Source of the DNA: Tribonema minus
Lineage: Eukaryota > Sar > Xanthophyceae > Tribonematales > Tribonemataceae
NCBI GenBank assembly: GCA_017506865.1
Contig: JAFCMP010000100.1
Span: 62,001 to 126,000, forward strand
Reading direction: 5' to 3'
DNA length: 64,000 nucleotides
The translations under genes and the position numbers were made by a program. The notes beneath the pieces are model-generated. The model was not told where the DNA came from and ran no database searches. It was given only the letters and a program-made list of their open reading frames with translations. Shown piece after piece: positions 53,274 through 64,000 of the stretch; within the stretch, counting starts at the first letter, position 1; every line of letters begins with the position of its first letter.

Positions 53274-53630
53274 AAGTACTTCTCATTGTTTCTCGCTCAG
53301 AGCGCGAAAAAGCCCAGATGATTGGCATCTAGCTGTACGGAATCTACATGTCGTATGACAGTCTGAAAGTGTCGTAACGACAACCACTAGTATAAAGCAC
53401 TAGTAACTGATGAAGATCTGAGGAACTGTGCGCAACTTTCTGGGCTTACATAGATGCATGCTTTGTGGGGATGACTTCGCCAATGTGCACGCACTTGTAC
53501 GTATGGACTTGTATTTATAAAGGCCCAAGGGAGGCCGGGTTGCTTATGCAATCGAAAAGCTTGCGTCAACGCAGCAGCCTAGTCTGCGCTGTGCCCTAGG
53601 AGCCTGGATACCGGCGCTGCAACACAGCCC
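53274..53630 (-). mobile_element. Tail of the second LINE-like family and LINE copy C
   Basis: 53274-53386 repeats the tail seen at 41605-41722 (core CGAAAAAGCCCAGATGATTG). 53498-53630 is a third, 133-bp copy of the 3' end of the LINE A/B family (TACGTATGGACTTGTATTTA onward). Both are severe 5' truncations. Confidence 0.75.
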
Positions 53631-56600
53631 TTGTACTGCAATTCAGGGAGGTTACAGCAGTAAGCTGAGCGTGTACGTTCCAGCTGGCAATGCGACCCCA
53701 CTTCACAATCGATTTCATGCCCCCCCCCCCCCCCCCCTCCAATACAACCTCCACAATCTTCAAGGGTTGCAAGCTGAGAATTCACGACAGGAAGAGCTGG
53801 GTGCAACGCAGGTGCGGTGGACGTGAAGGGTCAGTGGCCGCCTCGCATGACATCTTTGCAAATGATGGCCCGCCTTCAGTGTCACTGGCAGGGTGTCAGT
53901 GAGCACGCAGCTGCCGCACACTCATGTGCACGGTAATCGCAGTTTCACTGCATATGCGTGCCCCGAGCATCAGAGGTGAATGTTGCTGGCGCACAGCGGA
54001 GGGGTGATGGTACAGTGACTGCCTTCAAACTTCGAACGGCAATGGCTACGGACTCACAACAAGTGCCCTCAACATGAGACCAGCAAGATCAGTACCAGCC
54101 GCACTTCTGGCCATTGTGCAAGCGGTTCAGGTTGGTGCCTTCTTGTTCAAACAAACATTCATTCCGGAAGTGAATTTAGGATCAGCTCGGCATACAATGG
54201 CATCCCTTCCTCAACGCGGCTGTGTCGAAGATGATGCAACTCACAGTGCGCCATGTACCAGGAGTTGACATGCGGCGACAGGATGCATCATGATATCATA
54301 TGGCCGCCAAATGCATCACAACTTCTTCGCCTTCAGCTCTTTGACTTGGTTAGTAATACTATACAGTGGGGCGCCGGGTATGGCATGCTACAGCCACACG
54401 CAGACTCCAACTTCTCAACAGCGCAGGGTATTGGGAGCGCAGCAGAATGCGGGGGGCATGGGGGGCGCTTGCGCCCCAACTTCAACTCTCTTCATTACCA
54501 CCTTCAACTTCCTGCACATCTTCCTCAGCTTCAAGTTATCTTCCTGGTTCTTCTTGCTGGTGAAACTGGACTTGGCAATGCTCATTTTGGTCATACTGGT
54601 CTTGCTCATCATTCATCTTGCTCATCTCATTCATCTTCCTGCATCATCATCTATGCATGTAGGTGTAGGTGTTCAAGCCCGCTCGTTGCTCGTTTTCCGG
54701 GACATCGATGAGTCTCCAACCGATGGAGCCGGGGGCTTGAAGTTTTGCTCAAAAGGTATAAGGAGCACCATGGCGGAAGCTGGGAGCCAGGAAGGAGGGC
54801 GGCCTCGCAGCAAGAGGACAGCGGCGGCGTTTGCCAACATTTTCATCACTGATACGTCCACCATCCTTCGAACTGGTGACTACACGTACAACTATGTTCA
54901 AGTGAGTCTCTGCAAGGGTCAACGTCGCCCTCTGTCTCGCACAATGTGTATCACGAAACTTCGTGGATGCTGCGGGCATGATGGCGCAAGCTCCTGATCA
55001 ACACTGAAGTGCGCCAACGATCGCACATCATCATTGACAATTTCGTCTCACGTTGATGAACCGAAACATCATGAGTACGACACGCTACACGGCCTCATGT
55101 GTGCATGATGGAAGCTGATGCCATTGCTGCAGTCGTTGTGGCAGCATGGACGGCGAGCATTCCTCTAGCAGCGTGACCCGCCAGTCATGCTCACATCACT
55201 GCCTGGCCTATGTTTGTACACACACACTGTCAGGTGCAACCTAGGACGCTGATGCTGGCATGGTAATCATGATGCCGTTCGGGCAAAGAGGCATAGGAAC
55301 ATCTGATAACTGATTGATCTTACTACAAATATATGTAATGCTCGCGATGTGCTGTAACTGAAATTCACGCCAGCAGTTCACAAAACTGTGCAAGGCAAGC
55401 CGGTCTCAAAAGATCAGTTATGTTCCGGCAGATGGCTTGCCAATGGGCTGCATACAGGCTCCAGCCGGACATCAGTCTTTGCAAGTTCTCTAGCTTCAAT
55501 TTACAAACTTTTTTTTTGTGGCGCGTCACAGCACGTGTGATTTGAATGCAGTGGAACAGCACGACGACTGCCGCATTCAACAAGTCAATGCCAACCATTG
55601 CAGTTTCGCAGCTTCAGGAATCAGTTGATGCTGTGTATGCAGCAACCATGGGATGTCAGCTGGTGTCTGATGGAGTTGCACCTGTGCTAAGCGCATAACG
55701 CGGCTGCAAGCATCATGATGAGCGTTTGCGAAAGCCAATGTTGATTTGTGCCTTCCAAATTACGCGCGGAACTCGTCGAAGCAGTTCACAATGCTGATGG
55801 GGTTAAGGTAGATTTTATTCACTTGTAGTCTTCCAGCATGGTACTTGGTGTTCGTCTGCTGATGCACCAAGGCTGGAACTCTCAGCTGTGCCGTATTGGG
55901 GTACCTGAGGTCGATGAATGTGCAAGACAATGAGCACTGGATCCTAAAGTTGAAGTTGAAGCTGCCCATGCTCTGAAAATCGTCATCAGGGTGGGCCCTC
56001 CATTCTGTCAGTGCCACAAGGAAACAGCATCAGATTCAAATCGCTGCCATATCATGAGGGGTAAACTGTTTTGAGAGGGCCTCGACTCGGAGAGGGCCTC
56101 GAAGAGCGAAACCAAATGTAGCGCAGCATAGCTGACACTCCCTAAAGAGCAGTTGGAGAAAATTTGGGGTTGAATTTGCCTTTACGTAGTCAAACTGTGG
56201 CAAACTGGCACAAAAACATCTCCAAACTGCCTCATTTCATTTGCCGTTTGCTCAATTGGATGTGTTGTGATACCAGCGGAGGTGAAGCGCAGCAGTTGCC
56301 TGTGCAGCCGCGCCTTCAAGTTGTGGTTGAAGTGGGCTTGTGACTGCCGCGAAATTGCGCCCATTCCTAAGCATGCACAAAACAAAGGGGTATAATATTT
56401 CACGTCTCCGTTTCAACTGGGGCTTCTCTGAACACTCTCCTGCATCCTCAACTTCAAATTCTGCTTCAAATCAAATGCCCCTCGCCATACACACGGCTCG
56501 CGTCATTCGCTGATCAAACGCGCCGCCGCCGCGCCTCCCTTCTTTGCATTCCCTCATGCCCCCTTCAGAACCCAATACCGCACCCTGCCAGGCGAAGGCC

Positions 56601-56670
56601 CCTCCCTCACCACGCGGTCCCCAACAGGGGCTGGCACTCGTGGCACGACGAAACGCGCTCTCAGCGCTCC
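53631..56670. other. Intergenic region
   Basis: Contains a poly-C run (53718-53737) and a low-complexity CTTCAACTTC/CTTGCTCAT stretch (54480-54660). Plus frame 54290-54997 (235 codons) and minus frame 56017-55760 are open but have no family I know, and the former runs through the low-complexity stretch. I support no gene. The promoter of the Polycomb gene should lie at the right end. Confidence 0.4.
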
Positions 56671-56676
56671 TACCTC

Positions 56677-59600
56677 GTGACCGGAGAACCCCATGGTGAT
56701 GCTCAAACCACGGCGCCAGAGCAGGGGTTCCTGCTGCCTATCGGTACTGGCACCATCGGAAGTCTTGGCCCTGGTGCTCATAGCGATGGTCCCCTGGGAC
56801 TCCCCCTCCTACATACATACCTACTCCCCTCACAAGGGGAGGAGGAGGGGGGGGGGTCAGGGGACAACGGCGGCATCGTCGGGGGCAGCAGCGTCGGCGG
56901 CAGCGGCGGCGGAGGCGGCGGCGGCGGCAGCAGCAGCAGCGGCGGCACCAAGGAAGCGACTGTCGCACGAGACCGCGCGCCGCCGCCGTCGCTGCACCAG
57001 CTGGCCGCCGCCGAAATGTTCGCGGAGCGCGGCGGCGCGGCGCTCGCTGACACGCGTGGTGCCAGCGGCAGATGGGGCGGCAGCGGCGGCGGCGGTGGGG
57101 GGGGCGGCGCTGCTGCGGCGCTGGAGCGCGTGAGCGACGCTGCGCTGAAGGAGGAGTCCCGGCGGCTGTGGGAGCAGCTGAGCGCGCTAGAAGCTCAGCG
57201 CCGGAAGGTGCGCAAAATCTTATGTTTGAAAGTACCTGGGGGCCAGAAGTGCTTCAGTATTGAGGTTGTTGCAGGTGCAATGATGATATAGATATGATTG
57301 CTTTTGCAGCAACACTGTTGTGGTCCGCCCAAGGCTCGAAGCTGGAAGATATGACGTGTTTATTATTGTAGACTTCAAACCCTTCATAGATATGGATGGT
57401 ACGCACGACACTACACCGTGTGAAGTTGTCATTGAAGCACACTGGCGTCCGCACACACGTCAGTGCCTGCTCCCCCCCCCCCCTCCCGCTTCCCCCCCCC
57501 ATACACACATATACACGCACCCACCCTCTGTCTCTCGCTCCGATCGATGCATGCAGACCGTCCTAGTGCAGGCGAGGCACGGCGTGCACGACCTGCACCC
57601 CACCCCACATACTCGCACATACACCCACATACCCTCTCTCTCTTGCGTGCCGCTCTATACAGACCGCCCTATCGCAGGCGAGGCACGGCCCGCTTGTTAC
57701 GACTGTGCAATCTGAAGTTCCTCTTGAAGTATGCTGCCGTCCGCAAACGTCAGTGCCTGCTCCCCCCCCCCACACACACACATACACCCGCACATGCACA
57801 CCCACATAACCACATTCTCTCTCTTTCCGCTACCTACATACCGTCTTATCGCAGGCGAGGCACGAGGTGCGCGCAGCGCGCCGCGCGCAGCACGCGCTCC
57901 GCGCCGCCAGGCTGCGCACAAACACACACACAAACACACAACCGGCACCCCACACCATACACCCGCATATATACACACACCCCTCTCTCGCGCCCCGCTA
58001 CATACAGACCGTCCTGTCGCAGGCGAGGCACGAGGTGCGCGCAGCGCGCCGCGCGCAGCACGCGCTCCGCGCCGCCAGGCTGCGCACCGCGGGCGCGTGC
58101 CTGCTGCCAGCGGCGGCGGCATTCGCGGGCCGCCGCGGCCGTGCCGCGCGCGACGGCAGCAGCAGAAGCAGCAGCGCTCAGCAATCAAATCACGGCGGCG
58201 GCGGCGGCGGCGACGCTCACCGGCGTCACAGCAGCGCTCAGGAAGGAGGCAGCAGGGCTCAGGCGGCAGGCGGCGGCGGCGGCGGCGGCGAGGACGGCGG
58301 CGCTCGTGGTCAAAAGAGCGGTTCTCGGCGGCGGGAGGCGTGCAGCGGCAGCGGCGCTGCGCAGAGCGAAGATGATGGAGATGGCGACGACGGCAGTGCT
58401 CAGCAGGATCGGGGGGCCGAAGAGGGGGGTGAAGAAGGGGGCGGTGCTGGGTGGCACAGCTCAGCAGCAGCGCACAGGCGGGCGGTGCCCTGCACGTACC
58501 GCGTCACGCTGGCGCCGGGGCTCTGCAAAGGTGGGTTTGTGCATGCGTGCGAGACTCTTTTTGTACGAGCCTCTGTTTTGTTTCATGGACGATGGCTTGC
58601 GTGTGCTCTCATGTGGGGCTCAGGAATGAGGAAAGGCCGCCTGCGCCAGCTCAGGGGTAGGTAGGTAAGAGTAGTATTGTGGTCAGGATCAGTGAGGTGG
58701 CAGTGACTGGCGGGCTGGGTGGGTGCACTTGATGCGGTATGCGTGATGTGTTGTATTGTTTGTTGCCTTTTGCACACCCACATCTACAGCAGCAGCAAAT
58801 ACCTTTAACGCACTGCCTGGAAATGTGTGGGTATGCATGCTCCAAGCGGCAGCGTAGCTTCTGCTGCACAGTGCCGACCAGTTCAGGTGCACCACCACTG
58901 TATGTAGTACGCGCCTTGGAGCCTGCCCTTGAAAGCGCATTAACGCAATACGCACTGCGTGAGGCCCGCATCTACTTCAAGTTGCCGTTTCTGACGGGCA
59001 CACCATGTCCTTTTCTGGCGCAAACACCATCTCCTGCGGCCCGCCCGTTGTTCAACCCCCCCCCCCCTCCCACGTGCCGCGTGCGCAGGGCCGGCCGGCG
59101 GCGCCGCCGCGCGCTCAGAACTTCAACTGAGGGCGACGCCCCTGCCCCAACTTCAACCCCCCTTCCTCCCCCCCGCCACCCCCTACGCCATCCTCGCGCG
59201 CAACGCCGCTGGCGCCGACTCCCCGCACATGACCTACATACCCTACTTCGGCGACCGCGCGGAGGAGGATTCCGAGGAACGTTCCCTGGACGTTTCCGCG
59301 TACGACTCCTTTCCCGGCGAGAACGCGAGTTCCCGGGAAGCGGCCGCCGGGCGCTGCGCCGCGGCGGGCGCCGTGTGCGAGGAACTCGCGCTGTGCCTGG
59401 TGGGCAGGTATATATGTAGGGTAGCACAACTACGTATTTGGCCACACAGATACGGCGTATTTGGGGTGCACTTCAAGTATCTGGCAACCGGGAATGCGTC
59501 TTGAGAGCAAACTTCAACATGATAACATGCTACGCGAAGGGCGTACTTGTGGGGCATGTGGCGAGTCTGCTCGATACCGAGCAAACAGCCCGCCGCAAGA

Positions 59601-61987
59601 GAGGCACTTGAACTCAGATATAAACTTCAACACGTGCTTTTTTGCAACCCCCCTACAGGTATGGGAGGGCGGACAGGGTGCTGCGGGGCGTCGCCGCGCA
59701 GCTGGGCTGCACCGTGCCGCAGGTACGCATGTACGCTTGCCTGCCTTGGGTATGTAGGTATCTTTGCTGCAAAGGTAAGACAGACACAGGGTGCTGCGGG
59801 GCGTCGCCGCGCAGCTGGGCTGCACCGTGCCGCAGGTACGCATGTACGTTTGCCTGCCTTGGGTATGCAGGTATGGTTGCTGCAAGGATAGGACAGACAC
59901 GGTGCGAAGCCGTTGTTTGCTGCTGCTGCAGGTGAGGGTTAGGGCTGAGCAGAGGCAAACCCTAACCCTAACCCTAACAACATTTGTGACCTGAGCGCTG
60001 TGCACCTGCGTGGTGTGTGCTGAGCGCTGTCATCAGGTGAAGGCAGCGCTCGGCGATGCGCAGCAGAGGCAGACTCTTACCCTAACCCTAACCCTAACAA
60101 CGTTCTTGACCTGAGCGCTGTGCATCTGCGTGTGTGCTGATCGTTGTCATCAGGCCGAGGCAGCAAACCCTAACCCTAACAACGTTTCTTGACCTGAGCG
60201 CTGTGCACGTGTGTGTATGCTGAGCACTGTCATCAGGCTGATTCAGCAATCCCTCACCTTAACCCTAACAATGTACTCGGCCTGAGCGTTGTGCACTTGT
60301 ATGTGTGCTGAGCGCTGTCATCAGGTGGAGGCAGCGCTCGATGATGCGCAGCAGAGGCAAAAAATCAGGGACGCCAGCATCGATGCTTCTGCCGGCGCCG
60401 CCGCTGCTGCCGCCGCTGCTGCTGCTGCAGATGACAACGACGGCGCTGTCGTCTCAGCTCCTGATGGGGCAGTCAATAATGTGAGCATATGGATTGTAAT
60501 GAACGGTTGATGGAGAGATGGTCTCGATATAACTTCACAAGTCGGCTAACCACACCTTGTCACCTAGAGCTCTACGATCTTTTGATTCGTTTTCATACAA
60601 GTCGAAGTATGTGATGTGCATGTTGAAGTGTGTGATCATACGAATAAGTCGAAGTGTACAATGTTCACGATCAAGTTTGCGCTGAGGCAATTGCTCTGAC
60701 TACGGCAAGGATCACTAACCCTAGGCTTAGAGTTGAGAGGACAAGGTCGGCGCACAGACAGCACGTCTGCAATCGAAAATGCTGCTGTCAGCGTGTGGCC
60801 TAATGTCAAAGCAATGGTACATGCTCTGTACACATGATACCTACCATGTGGTCATCACTACCGAGCACTGCTGTGTGCCAAAGCCTAGCGCTAACCCTAA
60901 CCCTAGCACCTCTTCCCTGCTCGTGTGCGTCAGTACGACACTATGTAGAAGCCACCCTGCGATCTACGACGCACTGCTGCTGAGCACTGCTGCATTTTGA
61001 GTGCCTGCCCCTCACACCGGCAGCGAGCACTGGAACGGGCGCCATCGTCGTTGCTGTGCCAGTATGCGCTCGACAACGCAGTAAAACCGTACCCAGTGCG
61101 TACGCTACCCGCTTACCCTTTGATTTATCTGGATGGCCACCACTGGAAACGGCCGTGTCATGACGTGTGATGTGCTATGATGCAACACCTCATGTCGCAC
61201 CGACCGCCGCCGGCGCTGCTACGCTACCGACCTACTCAAGTTTTTCCCACTGCTTTCCCCCATTGTGTCACTGAACGCCGCTGCTCTATCACGGGTTACA
61301 TGACAGTTTTAAAACTGAGATTCTCTATTGTCAGAAATCTTATTCTTCTTTAAAACGACGATGCTGTTACGTGACGTGCTGCTGACATGCTGCTGCAGCG
61401 GGCCGCGCCGCCGCACCGGCCGCCGCCGGCGCTGCTACGCTACCTACCTACCCTGACTGATCGCCGCTGCTTCATGACGTGTGACGCGCTATGATGCAGC
61501 ACGCCGCGCCGCCGAATCAACCGCCGCCGTCGCTGCTGCGCCGCTACGCGCGCGACAACGCCGCGCTGAGCATCGCCACCGACGCGCGCCTGGCGCTGCG
61601 CGCCACCGCCCCCGACTACCCCGAGCTCGCCCACACGTACCGCCACCTGTTCTGCCGCCGCTGCTACACGTACGCGTGCGCTGAGCACTGGTGGTGCCTG
61701 CCCCCCCGCCACGTGGACCCCCCCGCGCCGCCCCCCTACCCCTTCGCATCTGTCCCCGTTGCGAGTCGCCTCTGTGAGGGTGGCGGCGGCAGCGCGTTCA
61801 TTACGCTGCAGCAGTGGCAGCGCGCAGCAGCAGCTGCCGCAGCGGCAGCGGCGGCGGCTGGCGGCGGCGCTTGTAAGGGGGAGCCTGTGGAAGTGACTGA
61901 TGGGGGCGGCGCTGCTGCTGCGGTGGCGGCGGCGGCAGCGACGGCGGTGGCGGCGGCGTCACCTGCTGAAACGGGTGGCCCTGATGA

Positions 61988-62019
<32 letters not shown>

Positions 62020-63270
62020 CGGTAAGGGCTGATGCCTTGGGCAGTCCTGACAGAGCAGCAGCAGCAGCAGCGGCGGCAGCAGCAGCGGCAGCGGCAGCGC
62101 TCAGCAAACAACAACATCCCGCAGCACTGCTCAACGGCAGTCCTGCGGCAGCAACAGCCAGTGCTGAATCAAAGGCAGCAGCGCCAATCACGGTATCCAC
62201 GTCACCTCACGCAGCAGGCACTGCCGAGATGGCAGCGACAACTCACAGCGGCAGCAACGGCAGCGGCAGCAGCAGCAGCGGCGAAGGCAGCAGCGGCCGC
62301 GCGGCAGTAGCTGCTCAGTCTCCGAGGGCGAGAGCGAAGAGAAAGCAGCAGAGAGCGCACACGCGAGGCGACAGCGCGGCAGCACAAGGTGCTGATGGTG
62401 ATGCTCAGCCGGTTCAGGGTGTAACCGCCGACCAGTCTGGGCAGGACCCCCTGCATGTGCTCCTGATCGCCAAAGGGTGAGTGGCGCGCAGTGCGGTGGC
62501 TGCGCTGCGGTGCATCGTTGCAGCGCCGCGCATTTAAGCCTCGCATCGCGCTGAATTGAGCAACTAAAAAGAGTTTGGTGCCATCATCAAGTGGGCGTTC
62601 ACCAGCACTTGTCACGACTCCACGCCCGGAGTCGTCGCTGACTCCACTCCGACTCCGCTGCGGCCGAAGCGGAGTCAGAGTCATCAGGGCCGTCTCTTGC
62701 TCCTCAGAGTCGCAATCGTGGTCGCACAATTATTGTTGTTGGCTGCGCGGAGCGGAGTCGGAGTTGTCTAAATATTGCGGAGTTGTGACAGCCCCTGACT
62801 GCTATGCCTTCCGCTGTGCTCCCTGCACCACCAGGGTGGCCATATTTGGCCAGGACGCGACGTCGCTCAACGACGTGCTGCGCCCCCTGCTGGGATACGC
62901 CGTGGAGCGCTGCCACCTCCCCCCGTCAGCGCCGGCCGACACGCCCTACCTCAGCAACGCCTTAGCCGCCGCTGCTGCTGAGATCTTCAGCAGCAGCAGC
63001 AGTGGCGGCGGCGGCAGCAGCGGCGGCAGCAGCGGCAGCAGCTACAGCAACTGCAGCGATGCCGCAGATACGGCGGCAGTGCCGGCGGCAGCGCAGGAGG
63101 CAGCGGAATCCGCGGCAGCACTCATCAAACGCGGCAGCAGCATCGGCAGCAGCACTGGCGGCGGGCAGACCAATGGCTCTCTGCTGAGCACTGCTGCGCC
63201 AGTGTCGCCCGAGCCGCGTGGCGGTCTGGTCTCTCCGGGCTCCAGGCCAGCGACGCCGGCAGTTGATGAT
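56677..63270 (+). CDS. EZH: Enhancer-of-zeste type Polycomb methyltransferase, N-terminal half, continues beyond the right edge
   Basis: Catalytic subunit of PRC2, which methylates histone H3 Lys27. Exons: to 57207, 58023-58530, 59089-59407, 59659-59722, 60325-60480, 61500-62476, 62835-63270; phases match throughout. Family marks: a charged helix SRRLWEQLSALEAQRRK continuing ARHEVRAARRAQ; PYAILARN then MTYIPYFGD; VLRGVAAQLGCTVPQVEAALDDAQ; HTYRHLFCRRCYTYACAEHW (LFCRRC is the E(z) signature); GVAIFGQDATSLNDVLRPLLG (SANT-like region, compare VEIFG in plant proteins). CXC and SET domains should lie to the right. Long Ala/Gly/Ser tracts interrupt the conserved blocks. The start is unresolved: the first frame is open from 56368 but has no ATG, so an upstream exon is likely. 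In exon 2 two frames stay open for about 170 codons; the frame ending TYRVTLAPGLCKG is chosen because it joins exon 3 in phase. Confidence 0.75.
57548..57915 (+). repeat. Copies of Polycomb gene exon 2 acceptor end
   Basis: 57551-57590, 57660-57695 and 57840-57910 repeat the acceptor (CTATCGCAG) and exon start coding ARHEVRAARRAQHALRAARLR. Each is preceded by a CTCTCTC and CACACA tract, as is the true acceptor at 58022. The copy at 57840 matches the exon for about 70 bp. Confidence 0.9.
59760..60270 (+). repeat. Copies of Polycomb gene exon 4 donor and exon 5 acceptor ends with telomere-type runs
   Basis: 59775-59875 repeats exon 4 end (VLRGVAAQLGCTVPQ) and donor, followed by a shorter fragment to 59920. 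59930-59960, 60030-60080, 60145-60175 and 60225-60250 repeat the exon 5 acceptor (CTGTCATCAGG) and start (VEAALDDAQQRQ); each unit of about 80-100 bp includes a CCCTAA run and GACCTGAGCGCTGTGCA. Confidence 0.9.
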
Positions 63271-63505
63271 GTGAGTGCTGCCGTTGCTAGGGTTTGCTAG
63301 GGTGTGCTGCTGCTGCTAGGGTTTGCTAGGGTTTGGTGCCAAAAGCAGAGTGGCGGGTGAGTGCTGCCGGAGCTAGGGCTTGCTAGGGTTCGGTTCCAGA
63401 GCAGAGCGGTGTGTGAGTGCTGCTGTTGCTTGTAAGGGTTCGGTCCCAAAGCAGAGTGGCAGGTGAGTGCTGCCATTGCTAGGGTTTGGTCACAACAGAG
63501 TGGCG
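63271..63505 (+). repeat. Tandem donor-site array after Polycomb gene exon 7
   Basis: The donor GTGAGTGCTGCC recurs at about 63356, 63412 and 63462 in a unit of roughly 50-70 bp that also holds GCTAGGGTTTGG and AAAGCAGAGTGGC. Four potential donors thus follow exon 7. From 63506 to 64000 no exon is recognised; the last 80 bp hold a short tandem repeat (core GAACGCATC and GCATGCACAGC). Confidence 0.85.
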
Positions 63506-64000
63506 GGTACCAAGTGCTCATCAGCTCATTCCGGCACTGCACACCCATGCGCATTTTCGTGTAACGCACCCAAACGCACCCAATCGCACCCTCTAGAGCA
63601 TGGGATTTATGATTGTTGATGTAACTGGGATGTATACGTTGTCTATTGATTCAGTGTACACGTACTCTGAAGTATGACACAGTAATCCCCCAAGAATCGT
63701 ACTCAGCGGCACATCGTTTTCCATGCTAGCCTCTCGGCTAGCACTCAGCCGCAGGCTGCGTGCCTGCACCTGATGGACGGCACCGACGTCTGTCGCAGCA
63801 CTGAGGAGCGGCAACGTCGACATGGTGGAGTAGTTGTGCAGTCCGCGAGTTGGCCCAGCGGACTCCCACGATCACTGCTGCAGCTGCTGCCGAGCGCGGC
63901 GATATGCGGATGGTGCGAAAGCTCCATGAAAGGGGCTGCGACCAGAACGCATCCACATGCACAGCTGTGACCGGAACGCATCGGCATGCACAGCATCCAC

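Noticed and set aside
54290-54997. Plus-strand open frame of 235 codons
   Set aside because: Hydrophobic part comes from CTTCAACTTC/CTTGCTCAT simple sequence; no family, no coding neighbours.
56554-56781. Minus-strand frame ending at 56554 (VVPRVPAPVGDRVV)
   Set aside because: No start, no family and no supporting upstream exon; it overlaps the likely 5' part of the Polycomb gene.
57463-58629. Plus-strand open frame of 388 codons across the Polycomb gene intron
   Set aside because: It reads through microsatellite intron and the acceptor copies; the conserved blocks use another frame with matching splice phases.

Overview
This window looks like nuclear DNA of a eukaryotic alga with a secondary, red-type plastid, most likely a photosynthetic stramenopile. 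Coding exons are short, have strict GT-AG borders and are separated by long introns. The telomere-type repeat TTAGGG is scattered through introns. At least three genes (histidyl-tRNA synthetase, UvrD-type helicase and an unrecognised protein) start with a signal peptide followed by a phenylalanine at or near the predicted cleavage point, as in ASAFAP plastid leaders of heterokont algae. The lineage call is inference; a haptophyte or another complex-plastid alga cannot be excluded.

Layout. Minus strand: plastid-type histidyl-tRNA synthetase (7974 to beyond the left edge); an unrecognised plastid-targeted protein of 7 exons (18323-11444); a peroxiredoxin Q (21454-19585); a UvrD/PcrA-type helicase of 10 or 11 exons (41041-24366). 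Plus strand: DIM1 rRNA dimethyladenosine transferase (41178-49685), starting 136 bp from the helicase in the opposite direction; then, after a nest of mobile elements, the N-terminal half of an Enhancer-of-zeste type Polycomb histone methyltransferase (from about 56.7 kb to beyond the right edge). I placed exons by matching splice sites, codon phase and family similarity. Coding phases close at every junction listed except helicase exon 1/2. Three spots stay open: the helicase exon 1/2 junction, the donor of helicase exon 7 and the start of the Polycomb gene.

Mobile DNA: three 5'-truncated copies of one LINE family (39.2, 50.4 and 53.5 kb), a second LINE-like family (41.6 kb, tails at 53.3 and 13.9 kb), a 1.5-kb hAT-like DNA element with a perfect 8-bp target duplication in a DIM1 intron, and a 1.6-kb element with 311-bp terminal direct repeats inserted in one of the LINE copies.

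The most striking feature is general. Almost every exon-intron junction, and also several stop-codon ends, is followed or preceded by an array of decayed copies of itself: the last or first 20-100 bases of the exon together with the splice donor or acceptor. I count roughly a hundred such fragments over six genes. They make up much of the intron length. One array derived from the histidyl-tRNA synthetase gene also sits 37 kb away in a helicase intron. I know of no named system that describes this pattern of exon-edge accretion.
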